A DNA stretch of 9,149 nt from Helicobacteraceae bacterium (GTDB lineage: Bacteria; Campylobacterota; Campylobacteria; Campylobacterales; Sulfurimonadaceae), in NCBI GenBank assembly GCA_030613795.1, contig JAUWLG010000040.1, positions 1 through 9,149 on the forward strand. The letters run 5' to 3'. The notes under the pieces are model-generated. The model was not told the DNA's origin. It saw only the letters and a program-made list of their open reading frames with translations, and did not search any database. The first letter of the stretch is position 1. Each line of letters begins with the position of its first letter. Positions 5,765 through 9,149 of the stretch are shown here, piece by piece. The position numbers and the translations under genes were made by a program.

Positions 5765-6904
5765 TTATATTGTCGTCAACGGTTTTAATGTCAAAACTGA
5801 GATCTCACTCGGTGCAAAAACACGTACCGGTGGTCCCCAGTAGCCGGTCCCCCGGCTAACAAAGATCTGTTTTGTGGCGCTGACTGCATGAAGTCCAGCT
5901 AAAAAAGGCTGTTGGAGCATGACCAAAAAACCAAACGGAAAGATCTGTCCGCCGTGGGTATGACCGCTAAGCATCAGATCATACACTTTGTCTTTTACAA
6001 GCTCAATACTTTTTGGCTGGTGCGAAAGCAAGATAGTTGGTGCTGTTTTGTCAACATCTACAAACGCGCTGTAGGTATCGATAGGAAGTGTCTTAAAACT
6101 GATAGATTGCAGATCGTTTATGCCTACAAGGTTCAGAGCCTTATCGCCATCTCTAATAATGACACTCTCATTTAAAAGTGCTTTTACATTTAACTCAGGC
6201 ATGTAATTAGCGACATCTTCAGCACCATGATAGTACTCATGGTTGCCTAAGACAAAGTATGTACCAAATCTTGTCTGAAGCTCTTTGAGCGGTGAGAGGT
6301 CATCTTTGACGTGCTCTATCTTTCTGTCTACAAGGTCGCCCGTGATGACAACGATGTCAGGTTTAAGGGCGTTAATTCGCTCAACACACTCTGTCACAAA
6401 CTCTTTGCCAATGGTATGACCAACATGAACATCAGTGAGCTGTACTATTGTCAATTCATCAAAGCCAAGATCTTTAATATAGACATCCACCTTGTTAAGC
6501 TCCGGTCTTTTAATGCCGCCAATAACTCCCTTAACAATATACGAAAAGGCCAAGATCAACATCGTCACGTCAAATGTGATCTTCATAAAACGTCTGCGAC
6601 CTTGATCAAAAGGGATCTGTTGTGCTGTTGTGTGGACAAGGTCATAGAGCAGGGTAATAAAAAAGAGAGAAACGGTCACAGCCACAGCAAGACTGAGGGT
6701 GTAATAGAGCGTGGGTGATTCTACAATAGGGTGAAAGATCGTCTGAATGACAAAAAATATCTCCAGAACAAACATAGCAGTCAAAAAGATAAAGCTGATA
6801 TTTTGAATATTAAAATGAAGACGTTTAATAAGTCGTCTATAGATGTAGGCGTTCATCAAGTACATCACACCGATAAAGGCAAGCGGAAAGAGGGTGGTAC
6901 TCAT
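5765..6904 (-). CDS. Membrane-anchored metallophosphoesterase (YkuE/YaeI-like)
   Basis: 379 residues. The N-terminal part has hydrophobic segments at about 5-21, 36-57, 66-90 and 109-129, then the calcineurin-like phosphoesterase domain from about 140. All metal-binding blocks are present: D158-H160 (LTDVHVGH), GDLVD with D190, GNHE with N221-H222, SHQP with H295, and GHTHGGQ with H315 and H317. The end, SRGTGYWGPPVRVFAPSEI, is typical of the YkuE/YaeI branch. It should be a two-metal phosphodiesterase or phosphatase facing one side of the inner membrane. Some relatives act on lipid or nucleotide-lipid pyrophosphates (for example LpxG of Chlamydia), but the substrate here is not shown. The start ATG overlaps the stop of the upstream MoaB-domain gene (ATGA, 6904-6901), so the two are translationally coupled. 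Confidence 0.9.
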   Translation of the reverse strand: MSTTLFPLAFIGVMYLMNAYIYRRLIKRLHFNIQNISFIFLTAMFVLEIFFVIQTIFHPIVESPTLYYTLSLAVAVTVSLFFITLLYDLVHTTAQQIPFDQGRRRFMKITFDVTMLILAFSYIVKGVIGGIKRPELNKVDVYIKDLGFDELTIVQLTDVHVGHTIGKEFVTECVERINALKPDIVVITGDLVDRKIEHVKDDLSPLKELQTRFGTYFVLGNHEYYHGAEDVANYMPELNVKALLNESVIIRDGDKALNLVGINDLQSISFKTLPIDTYSAFVDVDKTAPTILLSHQPKSIELVKDKVYDLMLSGHTHGGQIFPFGFLVMLQQPFLAGLHAVSATKQIFVSRGTGYWGPPVRVFAPSEISVLTLKPLTTI

Positions 6905-7647
6905 AACGCTTTTATCTCATAATCGATGTTGTTCGCCTCTAAGAAGTCTACGAACATTGCAAAGTACTTCAGAGTCATCTTCTCGTCATATGATGCAACA
7001 GACATCTCTACATTCGCCTTTTCATTGACAAACATGGGTAGTGATGAGCACTCGATCTCATTTGGCATGCGTTTCATGATTGAGATCAGTCTCTCCTCGC
7101 TGCAGCGTGCGAGAACTGTTTTACGGTAAAGAGGTCTATTCTGCGGTAAAAATCGCTCTATTGCTTCTTCGACCATGGCATGCGCCATCTCAGGAAATCC
7201 CGGTGTAAAGAAATAGCGCTCTTCAAGATAAAAACCGGACATGTTGTTCACGGGGTTTTTCAGAAGAGACGAACCTGCAGGCAGATCCGACATATGGATA
7301 CGGTTGGGAAAAGCCCCTTCGCCAAAACGCGCAATAATATCTTTCTCAAACTGCTCATGACGGACTAAGGGCTCTGAAGTAAAGACTTCAGCCGCGACAG
7401 CGCGTGTAAGATCGTCTGGAGTCGAACCGATCCCGCCAAAACAGAAAAGCATACTGTTTTCATCAGCCTTTACACGTTCAAAACTGCTTCTGATCAATGC
7501 CTCATCATCTTTGATAATCTCGACACAAAAGAGAGTATAGCCTCGTGTCGCAAGTACGCTCTGTAAAAAGTTAAAATGTTTATCGACTCTTCGGCCGTTT
7601 AAGATCTCTGAACCGATGATAACAGCATAGATGTTCGGTGTATTCAT
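6901..7647 (-). CDS. MoaB/Mog (molybdopterin-binding) domain protein, CinA N-terminal type
   Basis: 248 residues from ATG 7647. The MoCF domain (about 5-165) has IGSEILNGRRVDKH (11-24), a CinA-type entry motif, IKDDEALI (45-52), and GGIGSTPDDLTR (71-82), the variant of the GG.GPT.DD.T nucleotide/molybdopterin-binding motif. It lacks the C-terminal nicotinamide-nucleotide amidase domain of full CinA (about 410 residues); the last ~80 residues are a separate small domain. Homologues are usually named competence/damage-inducible protein A, but the role of such short forms is not established. ATG 7647 is preferred to the in-frame ATG 7665 because GGAGAG lies 10 bases before it and the predicted transcript starts near 7674, too close to 7665. 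It is first in an operon with the metallophosphoesterase. Confidence 0.87.
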   Translation of the reverse strand: MNTPNIYAVIIGSEILNGRRVDKHFNFLQSVLATRGYTLFCVEIIKDDEALIRSSFERVKADENSMLFCFGGIGSTPDDLTRAVAAEVFTSEPLVRHEQFEKDIIARFGEGAFPNRIHMSDLPAGSSLLKNPVNNMSGFYLEERYFFTPGFPEMAHAMVEEAIERFLPQNRPLYRKTVLARCSEERLISIMKRMPNEIECSSLPMFVNEKANVEMSVASYDEKMTLKYFAMFVDFLEANNIDYEIKAL

Positions 7648-7680
7648 AATGTAACGACTCTCCATTGTCCATAAATAATT

Positions 7681-7710
7681 CTTATAGAAAAAAGTTAATA
7701 AATGTGTTAA
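7681..7710 (-). promoter_or_regulatory. Predicted promoter of the MoaB-domain/phosphoesterase operon
   Basis: On the minus strand TTAACA (7710-7705) and TATAAG (7686-7681) are 18 bases apart, placing the transcript start near 7674. The gap to the divergent + strand gene (7666-7768) is AT-rich. Confidence 0.45.
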
Positions 7711-7726
7711 CGATCAAAAAAGTTAA
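7688..7726. repeat. 11-bp direct repeat in the divergent promoter region
   Basis: AAAAAAGTTAA occurs at 7688-7698 and at 7716-7726, 28 bases apart, with the palindrome GTTAAC (7706-7711) between them. The first copy lies in the spacer of the minus-strand promoter. It could bind a regulator of the fatty-acid locus, but poly-A richness makes chance similarity possible. Confidence 0.3.
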
Positions 7727-7768
7727 ATCATGTTTCAATAGTTATGTAAATGCTTGAAAGGGGTTAGC

Positions 7769-7952
7769 GTGTACAGCTTCACTACACTTCCGGAACTCTT
7801 TGAACACATACAACAAAATGTTAAATCAGAATCTTATCTTAATTACAGAAACAGTGACAAGAGGGAGAGCATCTCAAGCGACGAGTTTGTGAAACGTGAT
7901 GGAGAAGTACAAGAAAGAGATCGAAGCGATCTACATGCGGGAAGTAAGATGA
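7769..7952 (+). pseudogene. Internally deleted long-chain acyl-CoA synthetase (AMP-binding) remnant
   Basis: GTG 7769, with AAAGGGG 5 bases upstream, begins MYSFTTLPELFEHIQQNVKS and continues through LNYRNSDKRESISSDEFVKR. This is the usual opening of long-chain acyl-CoA synthetases: a LPELFE helix, then a substrate-rich segment, then a tyrosine/serine-rich strand and EF.KR. After codon 43 that frame becomes unlike any protein and stops at 7964-7966. Shifted by +1, 7899-7952 reads MEKYKKEIEAIYMREVR, matching the C-terminal tail of the same family. The AMP-binding core (roughly 500 residues; family length about 550-600) is therefore missing between about 7890 and 7898, out of frame. An intact enzyme would have activated fatty acids to acyl-CoA for the thiolase pathway downstream. 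The family call rests on recognised end sequences only, with no core motif to confirm it. Confidence 0.55.
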
Positions 7953-7965
7953 CAAGGTATATGTG

Positions 7966-8049
7966 ATGAGCAACACTGATAAAACATTCAAAAAAGAGTA
8001 CGATGGGAATAGGCTCAATTATCAGATGCTTCAGGGAGGTGTAAGATGA
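7966..8049 (+). CDS. 27-residue mini-ORF coupled to the thiolase gene
   Basis: ATG 7966 has an AAGG ribosome site (7954-7957) 8 bases before it and reads MSNTDKTFKKEY, then DGNRLNYQMLQGGVR to TGA 8047-8049. Its start overlaps by one base the stop of the preceding remnant frame (TGATG), and its own stop overlaps the thiolase ATG (ATGA). It is too short to recognise. It may be a real small protein, a translational-coupling leader that keeps the thiolase translated, or another decayed gene. The strong thiolase ribosome site GGGAGGT lies inside it. Confidence 0.4.
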   Translation: MSNTDKTFKKEYDGNRLNYQMLQGGVR

Positions 8050-9149
8050 GAGAGAGAATGGCAATTATAGAGGGCGTACGCTCTCCTATCGCCAAAGCCG
8101 GCGGTAAATTTAAAGACCTTCAGGCTGAGACACTTGGTGCGCGTGTGGTTCAGGAAGCAGTCCTTAGATCAGGATTGGATTATGATGATTATGATGAAGT
8201 GATCATTGGTAATGTTGCTCAACCCACTCATGCTGCCAACGTCTCGCGTGTTATTGCACTCAAAGCGGGATTTAGTGACAGCACAATCGCCTCTACGGTG
8301 CACCGAAACTGTGCGTCAGGGATGGAAGCGGTCACTTCGGCCAGTGAAAAGATCTTGGCCGGCAGCGGAAAAGTCTATCTATGCGGCGGTGTCGAGTCGA
8401 TGAGTAATATACCGCTTCTTTTTGGTACGCAGATGAAAAACTTCCTAGAGACCTTGACAAGAGCAAGAACCATCCAACAAAAACTGCAGACAATTCAACA
8501 CTTTCGTCCCTCTTTTCTAAAACCTATCATCGGTCTTATGCAGGGACTGCGTGACCCGGTTAGCGGTCTGATGATGGGATCAACCGCAGAAGTCTTAGCC
8601 CAGGACTTTGGTATTGGTCGAGAAGAGCAGGACAGGTTTGCACTCAGTAGTCATCTAAAAGCTGCTTCTGCTCAAGAGCGGGGTGTTTTTGCGGAGGAGA
8701 TCGTACCTATCATCTATGATCTCTCTCGCGGCAAAGTGATGCAGGATGATGACGGTATTCGTGCGAAACAGTCGTTAGAGGCTCTCGGTAAACTTCACCC
8801 GTTTTTCGATCCTAAAAACGGTACGGTCACCGCGGGCAACTCATCTCAGATCTCTGATGCGGCGGCTGCACTGACCTTGATGAGTGAAAGCGAAGCTAAA
8901 GAACGCGGTCTTGAGCCATTGGGTTACCTAAGCGGCTTTGCCTATGCGGGGCTTGAACCGAAACGGATGGGGATGGGGCCGTATTACGCGACCGCCAAAC
9001 TCTTTAAAGCAATGAGTCTAACACTTAACGATATTGATCTTATCGAGATGAATGAGGCCTTTAGTGTGCAGGTCTTGGCTAACCTGAAAGCTTTTCCGTC
9101 TCAACATTATGCTGCCACGCATGGATTTGACAGCGCCTTGGGTGAGATC
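8046..9149 (+). CDS. fadI: Acetyl-CoA acyltransferase (thiolase), FadI-like; 3' end outside the window
   Basis: The frame is open to the last base (368 codons), so the protein is cut off by the window edge; thiolases are about 390-440 residues. It should cleave 3-ketoacyl-CoA with CoA to give acetyl-CoA and a shortened acyl-CoA in beta-oxidation. The nucleophile Cys89 lies in NCASGMEA (88-95), GNSSQISD is at 264-271 and NEAF at 336-339; the final C-terminal GGAIALGHP-type and catalytic Cys motifs would lie beyond 9149. A long loop insertion after the CGGVESMS block (about 120-180, with FLETLTRARTIQQKL and GLRDPVSGLMMGSTAE) resembles FadI/mitochondrial trifunctional beta subunits more than the shorter FadA or biosynthetic PhaA types. 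ATG 8046 is chosen because GGGAGGT (8034-8040) ends 5 bases before it. GC content looks higher than in the genes to the left. Confidence 0.9.
   Translation, partial: MRERMAIIEGVRSPIAKAGGKFKDLQAETLGARVVQEAVLRSGLDYDDYDEVIIGNVAQPTHAANVSRVIALKAGFSDSTIASTVHRNCASGMEAVTSASEKILAGSGKVYLCGGVESMSNIPLLFGTQMKNFLETLTRARTIQQKLQTIQHFRPSFLKPIIGLMQGLRDPVSGLMMGSTAEVLAQDFGIGREEQDRFALSSHLKAASAQERGVFAEEIVPIIYDLSRGKVMQDDDGIRAKQSLEALGKLHPFFDPKNGTVTAGNSSQISDAAAALTLMSESEAKERGLEPLGYLSGFAYAGLEPKRMGMGPYYATAKLFKAMSLTLNDIDLIEMNEAFSVQVLANLKAFPSQHYAATHGFDSALGEI

Noticed and set aside
6311..6718. A 135-codon + strand frame inside the metallophosphoesterase gene
   Set aside because: It lies antisense to a gene with complete catalytic motifs and has no promoter, ribosome site or recognisable protein features.

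Overview
The window looks like a chromosomal segment of a Campylobacterota (Epsilonproteobacteria) bacterium, probably a Sulfurimonas/Sulfurovum-like relative. This is inferred, not proven. The reasons are a moderately AT-rich composition, the ~400-residue actinobacterial-like form of DapD, strong Shine-Dalgarno sites paired with promoters that have good -10 but weak -35 boxes, and small hypothetical genes packed between housekeeping genes. There are no rRNA or tRNA genes, no CRISPR array and no intact mobile element.

Layout. (1) 1-1969: a pirin-family cupin (+) converges on dapD (-), the succinyltransferase of the lysine/diaminopimelate pathway, with a compact hairpin between them. (2) 2174-3033: a two-gene + strand unit of a cytoplasmic ankyrin-repeat protein whose stop overlaps the start of a small putative lipoprotein. 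It runs into a convergent acidic protein of unknown function (- strand, 3027-3401), and the coding ends overlap by 7 bases. (3) 3474-3757: a repeat-rich intergenic region carrying the promoter of a DUF900-type alpha/beta hydrolase (3776-4768), which is followed by a four-helix membrane protein (4840-5235). (4) 5236-5764: a gene-poor stretch with a small ribbon-helix-helix DNA-binding protein (- strand, TTG start). Its promoter has a tandem 8-bp repeat over the -10 box, which suggests autoregulation. (5) 5765-7647: a - strand operon of a MoaB/CinA-N-domain protein and a membrane-anchored metallophosphoesterase, joined by an ATGA overlap. (6) 7666-7768: a divergent promoter region. (7) 7769-9149: a fatty-acid (beta-oxidation-type) locus on the + strand. 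A FadI-like thiolase runs off the end of the window. It is preceded by a 27-residue mini-ORF and by what I read as an internally deleted long-chain acyl-CoA synthetase, of which only the first ~43 and last ~18 codons remain, in different frames.

I see no complete new defence or metabolic system. The most notable items are the acyl-CoA synthetase deletion scar with its chain of overlapping stop/start codons feeding the thiolase, the self-regulating orphan RHH gene, the coupled ankyrin/lipoprotein pair, and the interleaved repeats at the hydrolase promoter. Functional calls rest on recognised motifs; no database search was possible.
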